Shown here in pieces: positions 18,687-26,384 of a DNA stretch of 64,000 nt. The stretch is from Ardenticatenales bacterium. Its GTDB lineage: Bacteria; Chloroflexota; Anaerolineae; Epilineales; Epilineaceae. Each line of letters opens with the position of its first letter. Position 1 is the stretch's first letter. The notes beneath the pieces are model-generated. The model ran no database searches. It saw nothing but the letters and a program-made list of their open reading frames with translations, and had not been told where the DNA came from. The position numbers and the translations under genes were made by a program. The stretch is taken from assembly GCA_020853525.1 (NCBI GenBank), contig JADYYS010000009.1, positions 1 through 64,000 on the forward strand, written 5' to 3'.

Positions 18687-21380
18687 GTGCCCATCCCGCC
18701 CCCACCCACCCGTCCCGACCCCGACGCCCTCCTCGCCCGCGTTCAAGCGGACGACCGGCGCGCCGCCCGCGGCCGCCTGAAGGTCTTCCTCGGCGCCGCG
18801 GCCGGCGTCGGCAAGACGTTCGCCATGCTCGAGGCCGCGCACGATCGCGCCTCCGAGGGCATCGACGTCGTCGTGGGCTGGGTCGACACGCACGGGCGGG
18901 CCGAGACCGAGGCCAAGCTCGAGGGGCTCGAAGTGCTGCCGAAGCGCGACGTCGCCTACCGCGACCACACGCTCCACGAGTTCGACCTCGACGGGGCGCT
19001 CGCGCGCCGCCCGACGCTCATCCTCGTCGACGAGCTGGCGCACACGAACGCGCCCGGCTCGCGGCACCCCAAGCGCTGGCAGGACGTCGAGGAGCTGCTG
19101 GATGCCGGCATCGACGTCTACACCGCCGTCAACGTCCAGCACTTGGAGAGCGTGAACGACATCGTCGCCGCCGTGACCGGCGTCACGGTGCGCGAGACCG
19201 TGCCCGACGGCGTGCTCGAGGGGGCCGACGACGTCGAGCTGATCGACCTGCCGCCGGACGAACTGCTGACGCGCCTGCGCGCCGGGAAAGTCTACATCCC
19301 GGAGCAGGCCGGCCACGCGCTGCGCGGCTTCTTTCGCAAAGGCAACCTCATCGCGCTGCGCGAGCTCGCGCTGCGGACGCTGGCCCAGCGGGTCGACGCC
19401 CAGATGCGGGCCTACCGGACGGAGCACCGGATCGACGCCACCTGGGCGGCCGGCGACCGGGTCGTCGTCGCCATCGGCCCCGGGACGCTCGCCCCGAAGC
19501 TCGTTCGCGGCGCCAAGCGCACGGCGGACAGCCTCCGGGCGCCGTGGGTGGCCTTGCACATCGAAACGCCAAGTGTGAACCGGCAGCCGGCGATGGCGCG
19601 CGAGGAAATTGTCACCGCGCTGCGTCTGGCCGAACAACTGGGCGGCGAGGCGGTGACGCTGGCCGGACACGACGTGGCGGGGACGCTGCTGGCGTACGCC
19701 CGCGAGCGAAACGTCACGAAGATCGTCCTCGGCAAGCCGACGCACCCGCGCTGGCGGGACATCCTGTTCGGCTCGCTCGTCAACGATGTCGTCCGCGGCA
19801 GCGGCGACATCGACGTCTCGGTCATCTCGGGGGATCGGGCCGAAGCGTCGGAACATCGACCGGTGCTCCGTCCGACGTCCCGCGGCCCGGCCTACCTGAA
19901 AGCGACAGCCGTCGTGGCCGTTGTGACTGCGGTGGCGCAGCTCCTCCCGCCGAGCACGCGCGAGTCGAACCTCGTCATGGCCTACCTGGCTGGCGTCGTG
20001 CTCGTCGCCGCCCGGCTGGGGCGCGGACCGGCGATCGTGGCCTCCGTCCTGGCGGTAGCGGCGTTCGACTTCTTCTACGTCCTGCCCTACCTCACGTTCG
20101 CCGTGGCCGACGCCCAATACGTGTTCACGTTCATCGTCATGCTCGGCGTCGCCGTCCTCATCAGCACGCTGACCGCGCGGCTGCGCCAGCAGGCCACGGC
20201 TGCCCAGGCCCGCGAGCACCGGGCATCCGCGCTGTTCGACCTCAGCCGCGACCTCGCCAAGACGCGCGGCCTGGACGGCCTGCTCGCGGCCACCGCCCTT
20301 CACGTCCACGACGTGTTCGGCGGCGTCGTCGTCCTGCTCGTGCCGGACGCGCACGGCGGGCTCTCGCCACGCGCCGCCGTACCTCCCGGCGTCACCCTCG
20401 CCGACGACGATCGCGGCGTGGCACGCTGGGCGCTCGACCACGGCCGCCTGGCCGGCCGCGACACGGACACGCTGCCCGGCGCACCGAGCGTCCACGTGCC
20501 GCTGCGCGGGGCGCGCGGCATCGTCGGCGTGCTGGCGTGGCGGCCGCCGGCGGATGCGCCCCCGATGGTCCCCGAACAGCAGCACCTGCTCGAAACGTTC
20601 GCCAACCAAGCCGCGCTTGCCGTCGAGCGTGCCCATCTGGCCGACGAGGCCGAGCGATCCCGCGTCCGTGCCGAGACCGAGGCGATGCGCGCCAGCTTGC
20701 TCGCCAGCGTTTCGCACGATCTCCGCACGCCGCTCACGACGATCCGCGGCAGCGCCGAGGCGCTCCTCACCGCCGACCACGCCCTCGACGCCGACGCCCG
20801 CCGCGCCCTGGCCGGCGACATCGCCGCCGAGGCAGACCGGCTGGAGCGCCTCGTGGCGAACCTGCTCGACATGACCCGGCTCGAGTCAGGCACGATCGAC
20901 CTCATGGCCAGCCCGACGCCGATCGAGGAGCCCATCGGCGCCGCGATCCGCCGCGCCGAGCCCGTGCTCGGCGATCGGCCGCTGGGCGTCGACGTGCCGC
21001 CCGACCTGCCGCTCGTGCGGATCGACCCCGTCCTGATCGAGCAGGCGCTCATCCACCTCCTCGAGAACGCGGCGCGCCACACCCCGCCCGGCACCGCCGT
21101 CGAGATCGGCGCGGCCGCGGCCGGCGACCGACTCGTCGTCCGCGTCGCCGACCGCGGTCCGGGGCTGCCGCCGGAGGAGATCGGCCGCGTTTTCGACAAG
21201 TTCTACCGCGCGGACGCGGGCCGCGGCGGCAGCGGGCTCGGATTGGCGATCTGCCGGGCGATCGCCGCGGCGCATGGCGGCACCGTCACGGCCGCCAACC
21301 GGGCCGGCGGCGGGGCCGAGTTCACGCTGTCGCTGCCCCTGTCAGACGACGAAGCCGTGGCGCGCGAGGCGTCGCGATGA
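18687..21380 (+). CDS. kdpD: osmosensitive K(+) channel histidine kinase KdpD
   Basis: This 897-residue sensor kinase controls kdp expression. The N-terminal KdpD domain has a Walker A (GAAAGVGKTFAMLEA, about residues 36-50) and 'LVDELAHTNAPGSRHPKRWQ'. A USP-like domain (about 245-365), four close membrane helices (DUF4118, about 397-490), a GAF-like segment, an H-box 'SHDLRTPLTTIRGS' (His about 677) and an ATPase domain with N, G1 and G2 boxes follow. The GTG at 18687 is preferred because an earlier in-frame ATG lies inside the 27-bp palindrome. That choice is moderately sure. The stop overlaps kdpE (ATGA). Confidence 0.95.
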   Translation: MPIPPPPTRPDPDALLARVQADDRRAARGRLKVFLGAAAGVGKTFAMLEAAHDRASEGIDVVVGWVDTHGRAETEAKLEGLEVLPKRDVAYRDHTLHEFDLDGALARRPTLILVDELAHTNAPGSRHPKRWQDVEELLDAGIDVYTAVNVQHLESVNDIVAAVTGVTVRETVPDGVLEGADDVELIDLPPDELLTRLRAGKVYIPEQAGHALRGFFRKGNLIALRELALRTLAQRVDAQMRAYRTEHRIDATWAAGDRVVVAIGPGTLAPKLVRGAKRTADSLRAPWVALHIETPSVNRQPAMAREEIVTALRLAEQLGGEAVTLAGHDVAGTLLAYARERNVTKIVLGKPTHPRWRDILFGSLVNDVVRGSGDIDVSVISGDRAEASEHRPVLRPTSRGPAYLKATAVVAVVTAVAQLLPPSTRESNLVMAYLAGVVLVAARLGRGPAIVASVLAVAAFDFFYVLPYLTFAVADAQYVFTFIVMLGVAVLISTLTARLRQQATAAQAREHRASALFDLSRDLAKTRGLDGLLAATALHVHDVFGGVVVLLVPDAHGGLSPRAAVPPGVTLADDDRGVARWALDHGRLAGRDTDTLPGAPSVHVPLRGARGIVGVLAWRPPADAPPMVPEQQHLLETFANQAALAVERAHLADEAERSRVRAETEAMRASLLASVSHDLRTPLTTIRGSAEALLTADHALDADARRALAGDIAAEADRLERLVANLLDMTRLESGTIDLMASPTPIEEPIGAAIRRAEPVLGDRPLGVDVPPDLPLVRIDPVLIEQALIHLLENAARHTPPGTAVEIGAAAAGDRLVVRVADRGPGLPPEEIGRVFDKFYRADAGRGGSGLGLAICRAIAAAHGGTVTAANRAGGGAEFTLSLPLSDDEAVAREASR

Positions 21381-22084
21381 GCGATCCCGCCACCGACGGC
21401 CCGCTCGTCCTCGTCGTCGACGACGAGGTGCCGATCCGGCGCTTCCTGCGCGCCCTGCTCCAGGCGGACGGCTACCGCGTCGTCGAAGCCGACACCGGCG
21501 CCGCCGCCCTGGAAGCCGCCGCGCGCGTCCTTCCGGCCATCGTCGTCCTCGACCTCGGCCTGCCCGACATCGACGGCCTCGACGTCGTCCGCCGCCTGCG
21601 CGAGTGGTCGTCCACCCCGATCGTCGTGCTGAGTGCGCGCGGCCGCGAGGCCGACAAGGTGGCGGCGCTCGATCTCGGCGCCGACGACTATCTCACCAAG
21701 CCGTTCGGTGCCGAGGAGCTGCGCGCCCGGCTGCGCGTCGCGCTGCGCTGGGCGGCCCGCGCCGAGAGCGACGCCGGCGAGCCGATCGTCCAGAGCGGCG
21801 ACGTGTCGATCGACCTCGCCGCGCGACGGGTCCGCGTCGCCGGACGCGAGGTGCACCTCACCCCGACCGAGTGGAACGTGCTCTCGACCCTCGCCCGCCA
21901 CGGCGGCAAGGTCGTCACCCACCGCCAACTGCTGCGCGACGCCTGGGGTGACGATTATGTGGATGAGACGCACTACGTCCGCCTGTACATGGCCCAGCTG
22001 CGCCGCAAGATCGAGACCGACCCGGCCCGACCGGCACACGTGTTGACGGAGGCGGGGGTGGGGTATCGGTTGGTGGTGGATTAG
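21377..22084 (+). CDS. kdpE: KdpE response regulator
   Basis: This is a 235-residue OmpR/PhoB-type regulator. The receiver has the acidic pair DDE (15-17), phospho-acceptor D59 in 'IVVLDLGLPDIDG' and a conserved Lys in 'DDYLTKPFG'. The winged-helix domain includes 'LTPTEWNVLSTLARHGGKVV' and ends 'AHVLTEAGVGYRLV'. It overlaps kdpD by four bases and is the last gene of the kdp set. It is expected to bind upstream of the operon under K+ limitation. I cannot identify the operator in the 13618-13764 region. Confidence 0.97.
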   Translation: MSDPATDGPLVLVVDDEVPIRRFLRALLQADGYRVVEADTGAAALEAAARVLPAIVVLDLGLPDIDGLDVVRRLREWSSTPIVVLSARGREADKVAALDLGADDYLTKPFGAEELRARLRVALRWAARAESDAGEPIVQSGDVSIDLAARRVRVAGREVHLTPTEWNVLSTLARHGGKVVTHRQLLRDAWGDDYVDETHYVRLYMAQLRRKIETDPARPAHVLTEAGVGYRLVVD

Positions 22085-22105
22085 CGGGTGTCCGCCAACC
22101 CAATT

Positions 22106-22247
22106 CCGGCAGCTGAAGCTGGCCGGCTGGAGGCGTCCCTGATGGGCCGCCATGGTGCCCGCCTTCGCGGGCACCCCGAAGTCGCTGGCGCCCGCGAAGG
22201 CGGGCGCAATGGCCGAAGGCCCCCAGCCGGCCGGCTTCAGCCGCCGG
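22106..22247. repeat. 142-bp palindromic repeat, copy B
   Basis: This copy has the same length and 23-bp terminal inverted repeats as the copy at 11-152. It reads as that copy's reverse complement at roughly 90% identity by eye. It lies between the convergent kdpE and YceI-like genes and could terminate both transcripts. Confidence 0.85.
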
Positions 22248-22289
22248 TTCGTTCGGCAGACGAGAATTAAGAATACGCCCAACCGGGCG

Positions 22290-23063
22290 TCACTCCACCG
22301 GCACCGCCACGAAATCGAACGCGATCAACACGTCGTCCTCCGTCGCCAGCATCGGAATCTCGATCGGCCCGATGCCGAAGTCCGACATCTTCACGGTGGT
22401 CGTGGCCGTGCCGGTCAGCGCGTCGGCCGTGAGCGTGGTCGTCACCGCCCAGGTCGTGGCCTTCGTGACGTCCTTGACCGTCAGGTCGCCGGTCATCGAG
22501 AACGCGAGGGGCGTGTCCATCGCCGGGTCGGCCGGGAAGCCGTCGATCGAGCCGACGGCGAAGCGGGCCTCCGGGAACTGGCTGCTCATCAGGGCGTTGC
22601 GCCGGATGAAGTTGTCGCGGCGTTCCTTGTCGCTCGTCAGCTGGCTGATGTCGACGACGATCTCGCCGACCTGGCTGGCCGCCGGGTTGGACGGGTCGAT
22701 CCGGATCTCGCCGGCAACACCCTTCGTCCGCCCGACGGCGACGACGAAGCGGTTGCCGTCGAAGAACGTCTCGCCGACCTCGTAGCGCGCTTCGGAGCGG
22801 GCGGGGTCGAGTCGGTAGGTCCGGACTTCGCCGGCGGCGGCCGGGGCGGCCTCGCCCGTCGTGCCGGCCGCGGCGGACGGCTCCGTCGCGCCGGTCGCGT
22901 CGAGGGCATCCGCATCGGTGGCGACTGCCGCCAGCGTCGGCGCGACCGGGGCATCGGTGCCGACTTCGACCGGTGCCCAGATCGTGGCATCGAGTACGTA
23001 CAGCGCCAGCACGGCGACGGCGACGAGCGCGGCGGCGGCGACGACGATCCGTCGTGCGGTCAT
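22290..23063 (-). CDS. exported YceI-like lipocalin-fold protein
   Basis: This is a 257-residue protein with an N-terminal membrane anchor or signal (residues 4-24) and an Ala/Thr-rich spacer to about residue 80. A YceI-type domain follows: 'YRLDPARSEARYEVGE', 'GEIRIDPSNPAASQVGEI', 'RRDNFIRRNALMSSQFPEARF', 'VTGDLTVKDVTK'-like strands and 'KMSDFGIGPIEIPML'. YceI domains form a beta-barrel that binds isoprenoid or amphiphilic lipids in the periplasm or at the membrane. The ATG has AAGGAG 6 nt upstream. A ligand such as an isoprenoid quinone or carotenoid is possible but not shown. Confidence 0.88.
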   Translation of the reverse strand: MTARRIVVAAAALVAVAVLALYVLDATIWAPVEVGTDAPVAPTLAAVATDADALDATGATEPSAAAGTTGEAAPAAAGEVRTYRLDPARSEARYEVGETFFDGNRFVVAVGRTKGVAGEIRIDPSNPAASQVGEIVVDISQLTSDKERRDNFIRRNALMSSQFPEARFAVGSIDGFPADPAMDTPLAFSMTGDLTVKDVTKATTWAVTTTLTADALTGTATTTVKMSDFGIGPIEIPMLATEDDVLIAFDFVAVPVE

Positions 23064-23404
23064 GGAACACTCCTTACGCGGTCGGGGCGGGCGAGCGGCC
23101 ATGGTAGCACACGGGCTCCGGCGCGGGCGGCGCCCGGCGGTCACCGTGACGACACGCCGAACGATGCGGCATCGATACGACATCCTGTGGTGCGGCGGCG
23201 AGCGTCGCCCCAACATCTGGCTTGGTCGGCGGTCTTTCTTTAAGCTTTGTTCATCGAAAACTGGCTATACTCGGGCCCTCCCTTCTACAATTCTCCGCGC
23301 CCTCGCCCAGCGAACCGCGTGCCGCAAATCGGCCCCGATCGCACGTATTCCTCAGTCCCGTGACCGAGTCCCCGCAGCCCCGTCGATCGTTGGAGGTGAC
23401 GCCC
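23064..23404 (+). promoter_or_regulatory. intergenic region with probable promoter of the glt operon
   Basis: This is a divergent gap between the YceI-like gene and the glutamate synthase-like operon. An A+T-richer patch at 23231-23275 contains TATACT at 23266-23271, a good -10 box, but the -35 region is weak. No gene is seen in the gap. The operon start codon lies 134 bp downstream, leaving a long leader of unknown content. Confidence 0.4.
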
Positions 23405-25012
23405 ATGACCATGGCCCCGCCCCGACCCTCCCGCCCGCTCGAACACGCCGACCCGGCACCGCCGCGGTCGGCGCTGTCGTTGGCGCCCAACCCCATCCTC
23501 GTCGAGACGCTCGCCGCCGCGGGCGACGGGCGCGCGCCGGCACCCGCCGGTACGGCGCGCGCATCGGTCCCGCCCGAACCGCCCGACACGCCCGCCCGCC
23601 CCGCCTTCCACCGCTACCACATCGCCGCCCGCCCGGCGCCCGACCTGGCCAACCTCCCGTCGCGCTTCCTGGTCAAGGTGAGCCGGCCGGGGCTCGCCAA
23701 GCTGCTCGTCACCGAGTTCGTGCAGTACTTCGGCCATTGGGAGACCGTGCTCAGCCGGCCGTGCGTCTACGGCGTGTTCAGCGGCCCGGTCGGCGGCTTC
23801 GCGCCCCGCCCGAACCTGTGCGTCGGCTGCCTGCGCTGCACGATCCAGCACCCGGACGTCGTCAAGATCGAGCGCAACCCGGCCTGGGCGGCGTGGGGCG
23901 ACGACTTCTTCAAGCCGGCGATGGTCGAGACCGTCCTGACCGAGGCCGCCACCGGCGCGGTGCCGGTCAAGGGCCAGGGCTACCGCGGCAAGTTCGGGGG
24001 TCAGGGCTGGGACGCGATCTGGACGGACATGAGCGAGATCGTCCGGCCGACGCGCGACGGGATCCACGGGCGCGAGATGATCTCGACGGCCGTCGACCTC
24101 GGCGCCAAGCCGATGCACCTGCGCTTCGACGCCGCCGGCGCCGTCTTCGGCGCGGCGCCGCACGTCACGACGCTGCCGCTGCCGCTCCTCTTCGATACGC
24201 CGCCCGACGCCGTACTGGCGGACCCCCGCGTCGTCGCGGCGTGGTCCGACGCGGCGCGATCCATCGAGACGCTGGCCGTCCTGCCGCTGGACGTCATCGC
24301 CCGCGCGCAGCTCGACGGGACGCACATCGCCCCCCGTCTGACCGCCGGACGGGACGACGCGGCCGCGCTGGCCGCGCTCCCGTTTGCGCCGCGGCTCGTC
24401 GAGGTCGATGACGTCGCGCTATCCGCCGCCGTCGCAGAGCACGCGCCCGGCGCCGTCGTTGCGCTTCGGCTGGCGGCCGCCCCGGGCTGGTGGACGGCCT
24501 TCGAGCGCGGCTACGCCAACGGCATCCGGGCCTTCCACGTGGCGTGCGACCTGCACGGCCGCGGCGTCGATGCCGCCGACCAGCCCGCGTTCGTGCGCGA
24601 CATCCTCGTCGACCTCCACCGCCGCCTCGTGGCGCGCGGCGTGCGCGACGAGGTGACGCTCATCGCGTCCGGCGGTCTCGTCATGGCCGAGCACCTCCCC
24701 AAGGCGATCATCTGCGGCGCCGACGCCGTCGCGCTCGAATCGCCGCTCATCGCGGCGCTCCAGGCGCGGCCGCTGGACGGCGGCACGACGGCCGCCACCG
24801 CCCGCTACGCCCTGCCGGACGGCCTCGACGCGACATGGGCGGCGCAGCGGATCGTGAACCTGTGCGGCGCGTGGCGCGACCAGCTCCTCGAGATCATGGG
24901 CGCGATGGGCCTGCGCGAGGTCCGCCGGCTGCGCGGCGAGCTCGGCCGGGCGATGTTCCAGCCGGACCTCGAGCACGAAGCATTCGGAGGGATCGATGGC
25001 TACCCCGGCTGA
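23405..25012 (+). CDS. glutamate synthase-related protein, first subunit
   Basis: This 535-residue protein resembles the FMN-binding barrel of glutamate synthase. The N-terminal 70 residues are Pro/Ala-rich. A cysteine cluster 'NLCVGCLRCTIQHP' looks like an iron-sulphur ligand set. The C-terminal half has barrel strands 'DEVTLIASGGLVMAEHLPKA' and 'GADAVALESPLIAAL', then 'LLEIMGAMGLREVRRLRGE', which parallels the end of the next protein. GGAGGTGA precedes the ATG at 23405. It overlaps the next gene by 17 bp. It is probably a diverged paralogue of subunit 2. Whether it still binds FMN is unclear. Confidence 0.75.
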   Translation: MTMAPPRPSRPLEHADPAPPRSALSLAPNPILVETLAAAGDGRAPAPAGTARASVPPEPPDTPARPAFHRYHIAARPAPDLANLPSRFLVKVSRPGLAKLLVTEFVQYFGHWETVLSRPCVYGVFSGPVGGFAPRPNLCVGCLRCTIQHPDVVKIERNPAWAAWGDDFFKPAMVETVLTEAATGAVPVKGQGYRGKFGGQGWDAIWTDMSEIVRPTRDGIHGREMISTAVDLGAKPMHLRFDAAGAVFGAAPHVTTLPLPLLFDTPPDAVLADPRVVAAWSDAARSIETLAVLPLDVIARAQLDGTHIAPRLTAGRDDAAALAALPFAPRLVEVDDVALSAAVAEHAPGAVVALRLAAAPGWWTAFERGYANGIRAFHVACDLHGRGVDAADQPAFVRDILVDLHRRLVARGVRDEVTLIASGGLVMAEHLPKAIICGADAVALESPLIAALQARPLDGGTTAATARYALPDGLDATWAAQRIVNLCGAWRDQLLEIMGAMGLREVRRLRGELGRAMFQPDLEHEAFGGIDGYPG

Positions 25013-26384
25013 ACCGCAGGTCGCAACGCCGACGCTCATCCGCAAGGTCACGCACTACCTGCACGACGGCTTCCACGCCCGCTGCCACGGTGAATACGAG
25101 GCGCCGCCGGCCCTCGGCGACGCGCGCTGGACGGCCGACCTGCTGATGGCCGGCTGGTACCAGTCCGAGCACGGCCGCCCGCCGGCCCACCTCGAGCACC
25201 GCGTCGGCGCCAGCGGCGGCGGCTTCGACCGCCTCGCGTTCGCGTTCCGCGGCGCCGACGACGCGACGCTCGGCGACGCCGGGCGGCCCTCGAGCGACCG
25301 CCGGGTCGGTGACGCGAAGGGCAGCGCGCCGGACGACGTCCTCGCGCAGATCGACACGACGATCCCGCTGAACCGGCGCGACGACGGCCGGCAGATCGTC
25401 CTGAGCGCGCCGTGGTACGGCGGCGGGATGAGCTTCGGCTCGGTCAGCGAGAACGTGATGGTCTCGCGGGCGCGGGCGGCGCAGGCGTGGGGGACGCTGA
25501 CGTGCACGGGCGAGGGCGGCTACCCGCCGGGGCTCGTGCCGTTCAAAGACAACGTGATCACCCAGGTGGCCACCGGGCTGTTCGGCGTGCGCGAGGAGAC
25601 GATCCAGCACGCGCCGGTCGTCGAGTTCAAGTACGCCCAGGGCGCCAAGCCGGGCCTCGGCGGGCACCTGCTGGGCGACAAGTCCACGACGGCGGTGGCG
25701 AACATCCGCGAGAGCGTGCCGTGGGTGTCCCTGTTCAGCCCGTTCCCGTTCCACTCCGTGTACTCGGTGGAAGACCACAAGAAGCACATCGACTGGATCC
25801 GGACCGTCAACCCGACGGCGCTCATCTCGGTCAAGGTCAGCACGCCGGCCGACGTGGACATGGTGGCCGTCGGGTCGTACTACGCCGGGGCGCACATCAT
25901 CCACTTGGACGGCAGCTACGGCGGGACGGGTGCGGCGCCCGAGATCGCCAAGAAGAACATCGCCATGCCGATCGAGTTCGCCGTCCCCAAGGTCCACCGC
26001 CACCTCGAGGCCGAGGGGATCCGCGACCAGGTGACGCTCATCGCCTCGGGCGGCGTTCGCACGGCATACGACATCGCCAAGGCGATCGCCCTCGGCGCCG
26101 ACGGCTGCGTGATCGGCACCGCCGAGCTCGTGGCGCTGGGCTGCACACGCTGCTCGAACTGCGAGCGCGGCCGCGGCTGCACGTACGGCCTGACGACGAC
26201 CGACCCCGAGCTGCAGGCCTGGGTCCAGCCCGACTGGGGCGCCATGCGCCTGCTGAAGCTCTACAAGAGCCTGCAGTGGCAGCTGCGCGATATCCTGCAC
26301 CAGCTCGGGATGGGGAGCGTGCGCGAGCTGCGCGGGCGGCGGGATGTGCTGCGCTATGTCGCCGCGAACGGAGGTGACCGATGA
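24996..26384 (+). CDS. FMN-binding glutamate synthase catalytic subunit
   Basis: This 462-residue protein is the synthase barrel domain, which aminates 2-oxoglutarate in GltB-type enzymes. Landmarks are 'SAPWYGGGMSFGSVSENVM', 'CTGEGGYPPG', 'FKYAQGAKPGLGGHLLGDK', 'SVKVSTPADVDMVAVGSYYA' and 'HIIHLDGSYGGTGAAPE'. The 3Fe-4S-type cluster loop is 'CTRCSNCERGRGC'. 'LIASGGVRTAYDIAKAIALG' gives the FMN phosphate site. The start has GGAGGG 4 nt upstream and lies inside the end of the previous gene. It resembles archaeal-type split GltB, or the related N-methylglutamate synthase (Mgs/Glx) subunits. Confidence 0.88.
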   Translation: MATPAEPQVATPTLIRKVTHYLHDGFHARCHGEYEAPPALGDARWTADLLMAGWYQSEHGRPPAHLEHRVGASGGGFDRLAFAFRGADDATLGDAGRPSSDRRVGDAKGSAPDDVLAQIDTTIPLNRRDDGRQIVLSAPWYGGGMSFGSVSENVMVSRARAAQAWGTLTCTGEGGYPPGLVPFKDNVITQVATGLFGVREETIQHAPVVEFKYAQGAKPGLGGHLLGDKSTTAVANIRESVPWVSLFSPFPFHSVYSVEDHKKHIDWIRTVNPTALISVKVSTPADVDMVAVGSYYAGAHIIHLDGSYGGTGAAPEIAKKNIAMPIEFAVPKVHRHLEAEGIRDQVTLIASGGVRTAYDIAKAIALGADGCVIGTAELVALGCTRCSNCERGRGCTYGLTTTDPELQAWVQPDWGAMRLLKLYKSLQWQLRDILHQLGMGSVRELRGRRDVLRYVAANGGDR